From Acetofilamentum sp. (GTDB lineage: Bacteria > Bacteroidota > Bacteroidia > Bacteroidales > JAADGE01), in assembly GCA_020720665.1 (NCBI GenBank), contig DYOF01000006.1, positions 1 to 53,499 of the forward strand: DNA of 53,499 nucleotides, in the 5' to 3' direction. Below, one piece after another: positions 9,572 to 20,089 of this stretch; position 1 is the first letter of the stretch; each line of letters opens with the position of its first letter. The notes beneath the pieces are model-generated. The model was not told where the DNA came from, ran no database searches, and saw nothing but the letters and a program-made list of their open reading frames with translations. The translations under genes were made by a program, and so were the position numbers.

Positions 9572-10467
9572 TATTTTTTTTGACTGAATAAGAATTCTTT
9601 TTCTCTTGCTGAAAGACTGTTATAGCCTTTTTCTTTAATTTTTTCTAATATTCTGTTGAGTTCCTCTTCGTTTTGTTTTTTTTCTGAATTGTAATCCCAA
9701 TCTGTTTTTGGTTTTGAAAATTTAGAATCTCTCGAAGGTTTCATTTTTGAACGATTTCTCTCATATTTATTTGATTTGAACCAAGAAAAAAGAGAATTTA
9801 AAAAATTATTAAAAGATCGGGTAATGTCTTTTCCTTTTTTTATGCTATAGCCAAACCAAAGCCCGTACAAAGCTCCTCCCATGTGTGCTATATGTGCAAT
9901 TCCGTCAGAAGCATTGTTTCCGCCCTTAACATTTTTCAACATTCCCGCTAAATCAATTATAAAAGCAGTTAATGCAATGTATTTTATTTTTACAGGTCCG
10001 AAAAATAATAAATACATTATAAAATCCGGGCGATATGCAACAACCGCAAAAACAATAGACATAACAGCAGCAGACGCACCCACAATTCCTATATTTGGAT
10101 TGTTAAGAAAATAATTTACTCCGAGATGTATAAATGCTGCAAAAATTCCTCCGAGTAAATAAACTGCAAGCATTTGTTTTTCATTAAAATAGTTAAGAAA
10201 AAGTCCTCCGAACCAGAATAACCAAAGCATATTAAATAAAATATGCAAAAATTCAAAATGTGTGAACATATATGTTATCAGAGTCCACGGTTTTTTTAGT
10301 AAATCATTAAAACTTCCGGGAACGCTTAGGAATGTCTGAGAATTTTCGGGTAAAAAAAGAAGAACTAAATAAACTGAAATAAAGATGCTTACATTTATGT
10401 ATATCAGCTTAGTCAGCATAGACCCTTTCTTAAATTTGTTGATTATATCTTTATTAAAATTGTTCAT
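9571..10467 (-). CDS. Rhomboid-family intramembrane serine protease
   Basis: GIVGASAAVMS (Ser) and HIAHMGGALYG (His) in a multi-TM protein. Confidence 0.9.
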   Translation of the reverse strand: MNNFNKDIINKFKKGSMLTKLIYINVSIFISVYLVLLFLPENSQTFLSVPGSFNDLLKKPWTLITYMFTHFEFLHILFNMLWLFWFGGLFLNYFNEKQMLAVYLLGGIFAAFIHLGVNYFLNNPNIGIVGASAAVMSIVFAVVAYRPDFIMYLLFFGPVKIKYIALTAFIIDLAGMLKNVKGGNNASDGIAHIAHMGGALYGLWFGYSIKKGKDITRSFNNFLNSLFSWFKSNKYERNRSKMKPSRDSKFSKPKTDWDYNSEKKQNEEELNRILEKIKEKGYNSLSAREKEFLFSQKK

Positions 10468-10482
10468 AAGAAAAATGATAAT

Positions 10483-11250
10483 TTAATATTCTTTATAAAA
10501 ATGACTTTTCGGGCCTTTACCTTTTCCCCATATTTTTACTAAAATAAATCCAAAAAGCATACCGCCCAGATGTGCAAAATGAGCAATATTATCACCGGGT
10601 ATATTACTTATGCCCCATATCATTTCTATAACAGCATAACCGATAACAAAATATTTCGCTTTAATCGGTATAGGAATAAAAATTATTTGAAGTTCAATAT
10701 TCGGAAACAACATACCAAATGCAATTAACAGCCCCATAACCGCACCGGAAGCACCAACAGTATATGAATAATTAAGAAATATATTTAATTCTCCGAGTGT
10801 TGAGTCTGTATAATTTTTTCCGGAAGCTAAAACATTCATTCCTTCTGTTTTAATATATTCTATAGCATCGGGAGGTAAACCGGAAATCAAAGACCTATAT
10901 TCAAAATATTTAACCAAAGAGTGTAATATTAAAGCACCGAAACCGGTTATAAAATAATAAATAACAAACTTTTTTGGTCCCCAAACGCGTTCAATAACTT
11001 GTCCGAATAACCATAATGCATACATATTAAAAAATAAATGCATAAAATTTCCGTGCATAAACATATGCGTTACAATTTGATACGGTTGAAACATTTTCGA
11101 ATCAAAATAATAAAGACCTAACATTCTTTTTAAATCAATATTATTTGTAATTATCAGCAGTTCAGTTATTAAGAACATTCCGGCATTTATTATCAAGAGC
11201 CCCTTAACAGCTTGCGGTATTCCGGAAAAAAAAGATTGACGACCGTACAT
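10483..11250 (-). CDS. Rhomboid-family intramembrane serine protease
   Basis: VGASGAVMGLL and HFAHLGGMLFG; MFMHGNFMHLFFNMYALWLFG. Confidence 0.92.
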   Translation of the reverse strand: MYGRQSFFSGIPQAVKGLLIINAGMFLITELLIITNNIDLKRMLGLYYFDSKMFQPYQIVTHMFMHGNFMHLFFNMYALWLFGQVIERVWGPKKFVIYYFITGFGALILHSLVKYFEYRSLISGLPPDAIEYIKTEGMNVLASGKNYTDSTLGELNIFLNYSYTVGASGAVMGLLIAFGMLFPNIELQIIFIPIPIKAKYFVIGYAVIEMIWGISNIPGDNIAHFAHLGGMLFGFILVKIWGKGKGPKSHFYKEY

Positions 11251-11354
11251 AAAAAGGATATAAATTTGCGCAAAAATAAGAAAAGTTTAACAAATTCGTT
11301 TTTTTATTTATGAAGTAAAATTTATTTAATAATTTTACACAAAACGAATACGAT

Positions 11355-12230
11355 ATGTCAAATTTCACTCAAATTCATTCAAATTGGCGCATAAGAGGAG
11401 CTCATTTTTTATCGGTAGTCAGTATAACGATGGTTCTTCTTTTGCTGGGAATTGTATCTTTGATGATGTTTAATGCCAAAATGTTATCGGATTATGTAAA
11501 AAAAAATATAGGATTTACCGTATTCATTGAAAATGATACAAAAACAGCCGAAATAAATCGTTTAGAAAACGCATTACAAATAGCGGAATATTCCGAATCA
11601 GCAGAATTTATTTCAAAAGAAAAAGCTGCAATGACAATGAAAGAAGAACTCGGAAAAGATTTTACCAATGTCCTTGGGTATAACTCATTGCCAAATTCAA
11701 TTGAGATAAAGCTAAAACCTGAATATACCTCAGAGGACAGTATGTTAAGAATTAAAAACAGATTAAAACGGTTTAAATTTATTAAAGATGTTTATTATCA
11801 GCCGTCCTTAATTTCATTTATAAATGAGAATGTCAGGAAAATGAGTATTGCAGGAATTACAATGTCCCTTTTTTTATTAATGATTGCTTTCAGTTTAATA
11901 AGTAACACAATACGGTTATCAATTTTTTCAAAACGGATGCATATCAGAACCGCACAACTCGTCGGAGCAACTAAAAATTATATTAGAAGACCATTCATAG
12001 TAAAAAGTGTTTTTTCCGGAATATTAAGTGCTGCAATTGCCTCTTTAATATTAATCGCTGTTATATTTTTGTTGCAAAAAAACTTTGAAAATATCATAAC
12101 TATAGAAGGTTTAATAGAAATAATTGCTTTTATTTTTGTATTCGGAATAATAATAACCGCAATTTCCGGAAGGTTTGCGGTAAATAAATATCTAAGTTTA
12201 AAAACAGACGATTTACATTTTGAATATTAA
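11355..12230 (+). CDS. ftsX: Cell division protein FtsX (permease)
   Basis: 4-TM FtsX architecture; IRTAQLVGATKNYIRRPF motif. Confidence 0.88.
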   Translation: MSNFTQIHSNWRIRGAHFLSVVSITMVLLLLGIVSLMMFNAKMLSDYVKKNIGFTVFIENDTKTAEINRLENALQIAEYSESAEFISKEKAAMTMKEELGKDFTNVLGYNSLPNSIEIKLKPEYTSEDSMLRIKNRLKRFKFIKDVYYQPSLISFINENVRKMSIAGITMSLFLLMIAFSLISNTIRLSIFSKRMHIRTAQLVGATKNYIRRPFIVKSVFSGILSAAIASLILIAVIFLLQKNFENIITIEGLIEIIAFIFVFGIIITAISGRFAVNKYLSLKTDDLHFEY

Positions 12231-12298
12231 TATCTGGAATAATTAAGTCTTTTGTTTTAAATAATATATCTTTGCAAAATTTTAAAACAGAATAAGTA

Positions 12299-12556
12299 AT
12301 GAAAGAAAACTCGCACAACACCGGCTTTGCTCTCGGAAAAAAGAATTACTTATTAATCGGAATCGGATTTATTATCATTATAATCGGGTTTTTATTAATG
12401 AGAGGCGGAGCAACAACAGACCCGAATGTGTTCAATGAATCAGAATTATTTAGTTTCAGACGCATTACACTCGCTCCTGTTGTCATACTTTTCGGCTTCG
12501 TTTTTGAAGTATATGCAATAATGAAAAAGCCCAAAGAAAACAAATCCGAAGAATAA
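12299..12556 (+). CDS. DUF3098 small membrane protein
   Basis: 85 aa, two TM; conserved ftsX-DUF3098-uppP Bacteroidetes order; TATCTTTG -7 box at 12267-12274. Confidence 0.8.
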   Translation: MKENSHNTGFALGKKNYLLIGIGFIIIIIGFLLMRGGATTDPNVFNESELFSFRRITLAPVVILFGFVFEVYAIMKKPKENKSEE

Positions 12557-12578
12557 ATTTAAAAAACATATCTTTAAA

Positions 12579-13373
12579 ATGAATTGGTTCGAGTCCCTTT
12601 TGTTAGGAATAGTACAGGGGCTTACAGAATTTTTGCCTGTAAGCAGCAGCGGTCATTTAGAAATCGGGAAAGCCTTATTCGGGGATAATTCATCGCCGGA
12701 AGAACGATTAATGTTTACCGTTATTTTACATTTTGCAACAGCACTAAGCACAATCGTTGTTTTTAGAAAAGAAATTATCCGAATATTTAAGGGATTATTT
12801 CAATTCAAATATAATGAAGAATTGATATTTTCTTTAAAAATTATTATTTCAATGGTTCCGGCAGCCTTAGTCGGATATTTTTTTGAAGATTTAATAGAAT
12901 CATTTTTTGACGGTCGAATCCTTTTTGTCGGATGGATGTTGATAGTAACAGCAATCCTGTTAGTTCTTGCCGACACGAAGAAAAAAAATACACATGACGT
13001 TTCCTTTATAAAATCTTTTATTATCGGCATAGCTCAGGCAATAGCAATTCTTCCCGGAATTTCAAGATCGGGGGCAACCATTTCAACATCCGTATTGTTG
13101 GGCATTGAAAGAGAAACAGCCGCAAAATTCTCATTTTTGATGGTATTACCCTTAATTTTCGGAAAAGTTGCAAAAGATATAATCGGAGGAACATTACATT
13201 TCAGTTCAGAGCAAACCTTGACATACGGTATTGGGTTTGTCGGGGCTTTTATTGCAGGACTAATCGCTTGCAGTTGGATGATTGCAATAGTGAAAAAAAG
13301 CAGACTTAAATATTTCGCAATTTATTGTTTAATCATAGGAATCGTAACTGTTTCACTGTCAATTCTTTTTTAA
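12579..13373 (+). CDS. uppP: Undecaprenyl-diphosphate phosphatase
   Basis: GIVQGLTEFLPVSSSGHL and ILPGISRSGATIS motifs. Confidence 0.97.
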   Translation: MNWFESLLLGIVQGLTEFLPVSSSGHLEIGKALFGDNSSPEERLMFTVILHFATALSTIVVFRKEIIRIFKGLFQFKYNEELIFSLKIIISMVPAALVGYFFEDLIESFFDGRILFVGWMLIVTAILLVLADTKKKNTHDVSFIKSFIIGIAQAIAILPGISRSGATISTSVLLGIERETAAKFSFLMVLPLIFGKVAKDIIGGTLHFSSEQTLTYGIGFVGAFIAGLIACSWMIAIVKKSRLKYFAIYCLIIGIVTVSLSILF

Positions 13374-13388
13374 ATATACAAACGAAGC

Positions 13389-14078
13389 ATGAGTTTTGAA
13401 TTAACAGATTTTCAAGAAGGACAAATCTTATTAATAAATAAAGCCTTACACTGGACATCATTTGATGTTGTTAATAAAATAAGAAGCTCTTTAAAATATC
13501 AGTATAACATATCAAAAATAAAAGTAGGACATGCCGGAACATTAGACCCCTTAGCAACAGGACTTTTAATAGTTTGTACCGGGAAAAAAACAAAAGAAAT
13601 TCAATCGTTTCAAGATGCTCCGAAAGAGTATATTACAACAATTAAACTTGGAGAGTCAACTCCTTCTTTTGACAAAGAAACAGAAGTTGATTACACATAT
13701 CCGCTTGAAGGTTTAAATGAAAATACAATAATAAAAACAATTAAGGGCTTTGAAGGAAAACAAGAGCAAATGCCACCGGATTTTTCTGCAAAAAAGTTAG
13801 ACGGGAAACGATCATACAACAGTGCACGCAAAGGAATATCGTTAAATTTGCAACCGGTAGAAATTGAAATTTTTGAAATAACAGTATTGTCTGTAAATAT
13901 ACCGTTTGTTGAACTTCAAATAAACTGCAGTAAAGGAACATATATCAGAGCATTAGCGAGAGACATCGGACAGTCGTTAAATGTAGGAGCACATCTTACG
14001 GAATTAAAAAGAACAAAAAATGGAAAATTTAATTTAGAAGATGCAATTACTGTTGATGAATTTCAAAAATTATTGTAA
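13389..14078 (+). CDS. truB: tRNA pseudouridine(55) synthase
   Basis: KVGHAGTLDPLATGLL motif. Confidence 0.96.
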   Translation: MSFELTDFQEGQILLINKALHWTSFDVVNKIRSSLKYQYNISKIKVGHAGTLDPLATGLLIVCTGKKTKEIQSFQDAPKEYITTIKLGESTPSFDKETEVDYTYPLEGLNENTIIKTIKGFEGKQEQMPPDFSAKKLDGKRSYNSARKGISLNLQPVEIEIFEITVLSVNIPFVELQINCSKGTYIRALARDIGQSLNVGAHLTELKRTKNGKFNLEDAITVDEFQKLL

Positions 14079-14083
14079 CTTTG
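14053..14083 (+). promoter_or_regulatory. Bacteroidetes-type promoter for queA (TTG-N20-TAACTTTG)
   Basis: TTG 14053-14055; TAACTTTG 14076-14083, overlapping the truB TAA stop. Confidence 0.5.
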
Positions 14084-14110
14084 CAGGTCTTGTCTTAAAA
14101 TTTTTAATCT

Positions 14111-15160
14111 ATGAAATTATCTCAATTTGTTTATGAATTACCCAAAGAATCAATAGCAAAGTATCCCACTGAAAATAGGGAAGATTCCCGATTATTGGTT
14201 TTAAATAAAAAAACCGGAGAAATTGAACACAAAATATTTAAAGATGTAATCAACTATTTTAATGTTGACGATTTATTTGTTTTTAACAACACTCGTGTTT
14301 TTCCGGCAAGATTAAGGGGTATAAAAGAAAAAACGGGAGCTAAAATTGAGGTGTTTTTGTTAAGAGAATTAAACAGAAAACAAAGACTCTGGGATGTTTT
14401 AGTCAGTCCCGCAAGAAAAATAAGAATAGGAAATAAACTTTATTTCGGAGATTCAGAAACTTTAGTTGCCGAAGTTATTGATAATACGACATCAAGAGGC
14501 AGAACTCTGCGATTTTTATATGACGGAGAATATGAAGAGTTTAAACAAGCCTTAACAGATTTAGGAGAAACACCGCTACCGACATTTGTAGGAAGACCTG
14601 CAGAACCGGAAGATGTAGAACGCTATCAAACAATATTTGCCGAATACGAAGGTGCCGTTGCTGCACCGACTGCAGGTTTACATTTTAGTAAGATTCTTCT
14701 CAAAAGGTTTGAAATTAAAGGAATTAAAACGGCTGCAATAACTTTACATGTCGGCTTGGGAAACTTCAGAACTATAAATGTTGAAGATTTAACTAAACAT
14801 AAAATGGACAATGAACAAATTTTAGTTTCTGAAGCAACCGCAAATATAGTTAATGAAACCAAAAAAAATAAACATAAGGTTTGTGCTGTCGGAACAACGG
14901 TTATAAGAACGCTCGAAAGCGCGGTTACTGTAACGGGGATTTTAAAACCCTATGAAGGATGGACGAATAAATTCATTTTTCCTCCCTACGATTTTCTTTT
15001 ACCCGATGCGATGATTACGAATTTCCATTTACCGAAATCAATTCCGCTGATGTCTGCATCAGCTTTCGGCGGATTCAAATACACGATGAACGCATATAAA
15101 GAAGCATTAAAAAACGGTTATAAGTTCGGCACTTACGGAGATGCTATGTTAATTATTTAA
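14111..15160 (+). CDS. queA: S-adenosylmethionine:tRNA ribosyltransferase-isomerase
   Basis: [46 protein letters not shown]. Confidence 0.97.
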   Translation: MKLSQFVYELPKESIAKYPTENREDSRLLVLNKKTGEIEHKIFKDVINYFNVDDLFVFNNTRVFPARLRGIKEKTGAKIEVFLLRELNRKQRLWDVLVSPARKIRIGNKLYFGDSETLVAEVIDNTTSRGRTLRFLYDGEYEEFKQALTDLGETPLPTFVGRPAEPEDVERYQTIFAEYEGAVAAPTAGLHFSKILLKRFEIKGIKTAAITLHVGLGNFRTINVEDLTKHKMDNEQILVSEATANIVNETKKNKHKVCAVGTTVIRTLESAVTVTGILKPYEGWTNKFIFPPYDFLLPDAMITNFHLPKSIPLMSASAFGGFKYTMNAYKEALKNGYKFGTYGDAMLII

Positions 15161-15197
15161 GGTTCAAGAAAGGAAAAATTAAAATCAATATTTGTTA

Positions 15198-16262
15198 TTA
15201 TACTTTTTTAACAAAATTTAAAATTATTGAGTTAAAATCTTCTTGTTCGTTGTTTAATATCTTTATTTTAATAGGAACAAAATAAATATTTTCAATTAAA
15301 TCGTGATTTTTCGGGATAATTAAATTAAGTTTTACTGCATCTTTTTCGGTTGTAAGTATAATTTTATTTTGGGAAGATATTAAGTTAAAATTATCCGAAA
15401 TTGTTTTCAAATCTTTTATTGAATAATCATGATGATCTTTATATGAAAGGTGGATGTAACTTTTTGTTTTTTCTTTACAGAATAAAAGAATCGGTTTTGT
15501 ATTTCCGATTCCGGTAAGCAATAATATATCTTTATTTTTTAAGTCTGAAACGGAAACATCGTGAGATGATTCTCCGCTTAATGAACGAAGATTTTGGTAG
15601 TTTAATCCGGAAAAGAATAACGATTGAAATGCTTTGATTTTTAACTCGGTATGCATTATTCTCATGTCAATCGGTCGGATACTATCGGGCGATTTTGTAA
15701 TTAAAACGATATCGGCTCTGTCCTTTTCTTTAACACTGTCCCGAAGTCTTCCTGACGGAATAAAAAAATCCCTTTCAATCGGTTGTGAATAGTCAATAAT
15801 TAAAATTGAAAGACCGGGTTTAACCGAGCGGTGTTGATAGGCATCATCTAAGATAATAACATCCGGTTTCGTTTTAATTTTAAGCAAATTAGATATTCCC
15901 CGTACTCTTTTTTCATCAACGGCAACGATTAGGTTCTCAAATTTTTGTTTTACCTGAAACGGTTCATCTCCGATATCACGGGGAGAGGAGTTAGTGTCTG
16001 CCAAAACATAACCCTTTGTTTTTCTTCTATACCCTCTGCTTAAAAAAGCAACAGCAAAGTGATTGCTTAAAAGCGTAATTAAATATTCACTCACAGGAGT
16101 TTTTCCGGTACCGCCCACGGTTAAATTACCGACAACAATTATCGGAATATCAAATTCAGTAGATTTAAAGACTTTAAAATTGTATAAAAAATTTCTAAAT
16201 TTTACGATTAGCCCATAAATAAATGAAATCGGCAGCAAAATAATTTTTACAAATAAAGCCAT
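15198..16262 (-). CDS. lpxK: Tetraacyldisaccharide 4'-kinase
   Basis: IIVVGNLTVGGTGKTP, FLSRGYRRKTKGY, ILDDAYQHR, DHHDYS. Confidence 0.95.
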   Translation of the reverse strand: MALFVKIILLPISFIYGLIVKFRNFLYNFKVFKSTEFDIPIIVVGNLTVGGTGKTPVSEYLITLLSNHFAVAFLSRGYRRKTKGYVLADTNSSPRDIGDEPFQVKQKFENLIVAVDEKRVRGISNLLKIKTKPDVIILDDAYQHRSVKPGLSILIIDYSQPIERDFFIPSGRLRDSVKEKDRADIVLITKSPDSIRPIDMRIMHTELKIKAFQSLFFSGLNYQNLRSLSGESSHDVSVSDLKNKDILLLTGIGNTKPILLFCKEKTKSYIHLSYKDHHDYSIKDLKTISDNFNLISSQNKIILTTEKDAVKLNLIIPKNHDLIENIYFVPIKIKILNNEQEDFNSIILNFVKKV

Positions 16263-18022
16263 TATTCAATATCTATATAAAACGGAATACGGGCTTGAAT
16301 TCCGTTGACTTTTCTCAGTTCTTTTATCTTTAAAAAATATGAATACGCCGTTTCGCCCAGCGCTTCTTTAACAATATAACTTTTTGTGTTTGAAAATAGT
16401 CCTTCTATAATCATTGTGAGCTTATCTTTTTCAGGATAAGTTTTGATACCGTATTCTGTAAGTTTAGCTTTTTTTGCCGCTAAATCTATTGTTGTTTGAA
16501 GACCGCCGATAACATCCACTAAACCAATTTTTTTAGCGTCAGCACCTGTCCATATTCGTCCTTGCCCAATGCTGTCTATTTTTTCTTTGCTCAAATTTCT
16601 TCCTTCCGAAACATGCGTTATAAAGGTGTCATAAACGTCTTCAACAGTTAATTGTATCATGTTTTTTTCGAAAGCCGTCATTTCTCTTGCCGGATTGCCG
16701 ATATCTGAATAGGTATTGCTGTTTATAGCTCGTACGTTTATACCCACATCCGTCATTAATTTTTTTGTGTTAAATAATAAACCGAAAACCCCGATTGAGC
16801 CGGTTAATGTGTTTTGTTGAGCGACAATTGTATCAGCCATACAAGAAATATAATAGCCTCCGGAAGCCGCAACATCACCCATTGATACAAAAAAAGGCTT
16901 TTCCTTTTTTGCCAAAACACATTCTCGCCAAATAACCTCAGATGCTAAAGAACTGCCACCGGGTGAGTTTACCCGTAAAACAATAGCTTTTACTGTTGAA
17001 TCTTGTCTTGCTTGGCGAATTGATTCAGACAAAGTTTCCGAACCGATTTCATTTTCTGAACCCTTTCCGCTGTTTATTGAACCTTCTGCATATATTACAG
17101 CTATGTTTGTTTCAAAAGACTTTATTAAATCATTAATATCGTTTGCCGAAGAAAAATAATCAATTAACGAAACTAAATTTAAGGTTTCAACCCCCGACAA
17201 ACCGGTTAATTCATCAAAAACTTCATCTTTATATAGTAATTTATCAACAAGTTTGTATTTTAAAGCAGCTTTATCATTTCTTATTAAAAGGCTGTCGGCA
17301 TAATTATTTAAAATTGTGGTCGGAATGCTTCTTGCAAGTTCTATTTCTTGAAGAATAGTACTCCAAATCGAATTTACATATCGGGCTGTTTGCTCTCTGT
17401 TGGCATCACTAATATCATCATACATAAAGGGCTCAACAGCACTTTTAAATTTGCCGTGTCGAATAATAACAGGCTCAACCCCTATTTTTTCTAAAAGAGA
17501 TTTGAAAAAAATTATCTGAGCGCTCAATCCGGTGAATTGTAAAACGCCTTCAGGAGTTAAATAAACCTTGTCAGCAACACTTGCCAGGTAGTATGATTTA
17601 TGTGTGTAAAAATCAGCGTGAGCGATAATAAATTTATTTGACGATTTGAAATCTTTTAATGCGTTTCTGATTTCTTCAACGGAAGCTGTGCCGATTTGTA
17701 AAACAGATAAGTCAAGAAAAATTCCTTTTATTCGGTTGTCATTTTTTGCCTTAATAATGGATTCTGTTACACTTTTTAAACTTAATGTTTTTTCAATCTC
17801 GAAACTTGCAAAATTAGGTTTTGCGGAAGACCTGTCGGCAACAACATTTTTAAAATCTAAATGTAAAATAGAGTTCTTTTCTATTTCTATTTCTTTTCCT
17901 GAAAGAGAACCGAAAGAAGAAACCAGACCTATAATAATGATTAAATTTATTAAAAAAATTATAATTATCACGAGAAATGTTCCGAGCATACTTGCTAAAA
18001 CATAATTAAAAAACCCTTTCAT
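16262..18022 (-). CDS. sppA: Signal peptide peptidase SppA (67-kDa type)
   Basis: LRVNSPGGSSLAS, GDVAASGGYYIS, two S49 repeats, N-terminal TM. Confidence 0.95.
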   Translation of the reverse strand: MKGFFNYVLASMLGTFLVIIIIFLINLIIIIGLVSSFGSLSGKEIEIEKNSILHLDFKNVVADRSSAKPNFASFEIEKTLSLKSVTESIIKAKNDNRIKGIFLDLSVLQIGTASVEEIRNALKDFKSSNKFIIAHADFYTHKSYYLASVADKVYLTPEGVLQFTGLSAQIIFFKSLLEKIGVEPVIIRHGKFKSAVEPFMYDDISDANREQTARYVNSIWSTILQEIELARSIPTTILNNYADSLLIRNDKAALKYKLVDKLLYKDEVFDELTGLSGVETLNLVSLIDYFSSANDINDLIKSFETNIAVIYAEGSINSGKGSENEIGSETLSESIRQARQDSTVKAIVLRVNSPGGSSLASEVIWRECVLAKKEKPFFVSMGDVAASGGYYISCMADTIVAQQNTLTGSIGVFGLLFNTKKLMTDVGINVRAINSNTYSDIGNPAREMTAFEKNMIQLTVEDVYDTFITHVSEGRNLSKEKIDSIGQGRIWTGADAKKIGLVDVIGGLQTTIDLAAKKAKLTEYGIKTYPEKDKLTMIIEGLFSNTKSYIVKEALGETAYSYFLKIKELRKVNGIQARIPFYIDIE

Positions 18023-18155
18023 ATATTTTATTTAACGGAATAATAAAAACAAATATAAATGCTTTCAGCGATTATTAAAAAATTTTATGACGTTTAATGA
18101 ATGAGAAAAGCGGCTGTATGTTCCCCAATTTACGCAGTTGGTCGTTTTGTTAAAT

Positions 18156-18180
18156 AAAAAAGCCTTGCAATTGCAAGGCT
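18156..18180 (-). terminator. Rho-independent terminator of tRNA-Asn
   Basis: AGCCTTGCAATTGCAAGGCT perfect palindrome followed (minus strand) by T tract. Confidence 0.8.
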
Positions 18181-18183
18181 TTG

Positions 18184-18257
18184 CTCCTCCTCTAGGACTT
18201 GAACCTAGGACCTGCGGATTAACAGTCCGACGCTCTAACCAACTGAGCTAAGGAGGA
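18184..18257 (-). tRNA. tRNA-Asn (anticodon GTT)
   Basis: Revcomp TCCTCCTTAGCTCAGTTGGTTAGAGCGTCGGACTGTTAATCCGCAGGTCCTAGGTTCAAGTCCTAGAGGAGGAG: 7-bp acceptor stem, GTT anticodon, G discriminator; CCA not encoded. Confidence 0.96.
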
Positions 18258-18346
18258 ATATTTTTAATAATCGGAGGGCAAAATTAATACTTTTTTTAAA
18301 AAAACAAATATATTTGTAAAAATTTTTAATTAGTAAACAAGAATAC

Positions 18347-19270
18347 ATGAGTTTAACTGTTGTCGGAACGGTGGCATTTGATGCAATTGAAACACCATAT
18401 GGTAAAACCGATAAAATTATCGGCGGGGCAGGAACCTACATAGCGCTGTCAGCGTCTTATTTTGAGCCCCGAACAAATTTAATTTCTGTGGTCGGAGACG
18501 ATTTCCCAAAAGAATATTTACAGATGCTGAATGAACATCATATTGATACTGAGGGCATTCAAATTAAAGAAGGAGAAAAGACTTTTTTCTGGTCAGGTAA
18601 GTATATGGAGAATATGAATGTAAGAGAAACCTTAGTTACAGAGTTAAATTCATTAGAAAAATTCGATCCCGTCGTGCCTAAAAAATATAAAAACACCGAA
18701 TTTTTAATGCTGGGAAATTTAACCCCGATTATTCAAAGACAAGTAATTGAGCGAATGACCGTAAAACCAAAATTAATTGTAATGGATACGATGAATTTTT
18801 GGATGAATACAATGTTAGACGAATTGATTAAAACAATCGGAATGGTTGATGTGATTTCCATAAATGAAGAAGAAGCAGAACAACTGACAGGAAAACACTC
18901 GTTAATAAAGGCTGCTAAAAAAATTCATGAAATGGGACCAAAGTATGTGATTATTAAAAAAGGAGCGCACGGGGCAATATTGTTTGGAGAAGGAAAGGTA
19001 TTCAGTGCACCTGCTTTACCCTTAGAATTTGTTTTTGACCCCACAGGTGCCGGAGATACTTTTGCCGGAGGATTTATCGGATACTTGTCAAAAACAAAAG
19101 ATATTTCATTTAACAATATGAAAAACGCCGTAATAGCCGGCTCTGTTGCTGCATCATTTAATGTTGAAAAGTTTGGAACCGAACGAATACAAAATTTGTC
19201 AATAGACCAATTAAATGAGCGTTTAGCCGTTTTCAGAGAGTTGACGTTTTTTGATATAAAAAGTTTTTAA
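18347..19270 (+). CDS. PfkB-family sugar kinase
   Basis: GGAGTYIALSA and DPTGAGDTFAGGFIGYL motifs. Confidence 0.92.
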   Translation: MSLTVVGTVAFDAIETPYGKTDKIIGGAGTYIALSASYFEPRTNLISVVGDDFPKEYLQMLNEHHIDTEGIQIKEGEKTFFWSGKYMENMNVRETLVTELNSLEKFDPVVPKKYKNTEFLMLGNLTPIIQRQVIERMTVKPKLIVMDTMNFWMNTMLDELIKTIGMVDVISINEEEAEQLTGKHSLIKAAKKIHEMGPKYVIIKKGAHGAILFGEGKVFSAPALPLEFVFDPTGAGDTFAGGFIGYLSKTKDISFNNMKNAVIAGSVAASFNVEKFGTERIQNLSIDQLNERLAVFRELTFFDIKSF

Positions 19271-19302
19271 AAAAGAGTCCGACAAAACTGTCGGACTCTT
19301 TT
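19271..19302. terminator. Bidirectional rho-independent terminator between convergent genes
   Basis: 14-bp stem AAAAGAGTCCGACA/TGTCGGACTCTTTT, loop AAAC. Confidence 0.85.
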
Positions 19303-20088
19303 TTAGTTGCAATCAACATCTTTTAGGCTTTCGTCCCAACAATGCCAATTTGAATCTTGATAGAGGTCAAATGAGGATATTTTTCCGTATCCAATCTCTG
19401 AACTCCATGTTATTTCAAGTTTTTTATCGTCTGTTTTTGTGAACGATTTAAAATAGCGATTAAAATTATCAGTGTTACTTTTTCCCAGTAAAAAATATGA
19501 TCCGTTTTCTGCATCGGAAGGACTTATGTTTGTAAATTTAATGTCAATAACATCAGATGATTGCTTGTTATAGTTAATACTCATTAATTCTTCGGCATTA
19601 TCCGGATTATCATATATTTTCCACAGAACTGTATTATTATTGTTAAAACAGATACCCGAAAACCATAAAAAATCATTATATTCCCCTTCTTTTGTTATAT
19701 ACATTTCCCAAATAACCGAGTCGGTATTTTCGGTTCCGAAAAGTTTAGAGGAATAATTTATTTCACCGTCATAAAAATCATATTCCCAAAGCCAAGTATT
19801 ATCTGATTGATAGAGAGGATTTTGTGTTTTTGTCGCTTTTAAGTAGGAGCTAATCGGAACAGATAGATTTTCTAAAATCGTTAAATTCCAGTTCTTTACA
19901 ATACTTTTTGCACGCCACCAATTAACCATTGTTGTATCTTGTAACGATTTTAATTCAAAATCATCAATTACGAAAATAAAAGTTTCTTCCGAAGGTAGTG
20001 CCGGCGGATACTTTAAATCTTTTTTGCAAGAAGCAAATAAAAACCCGAAAAGAAGAAATGCAATGCTGCCATACTTTAATATATACAT
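19303..20088 (-). CDS. Uncharacterised lipoprotein, paralogue of the adjacent gene
   Basis: Lipobox LFASC; shares NTWL…DSV…YIT and C-terminal WHCWDESLKDVDCN with 20090..20866. Confidence 0.7.
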   Translation of the reverse strand: MYILKYGSIAFLLFGFLFASCKKDLKYPPALPSEETFIFVIDDFELKSLQDTTMVNWWRAKSIVKNWNLTILENLSVPISSYLKATKTQNPLYQSDNTWLWEYDFYDGEINYSSKLFGTENTDSVIWEMYITKEGEYNDFLWFSGICFNNNNTVLWKIYDNPDNAEELMSINYNKQSSDVIDIKFTNISPSDAENGSYFLLGKSNTDNFNRYFKSFTKTDDKKLEITWSSEIGYGKISSFDLYQDSNWHCWDESLKDVDCN

Positions 20089-20089
20089 T

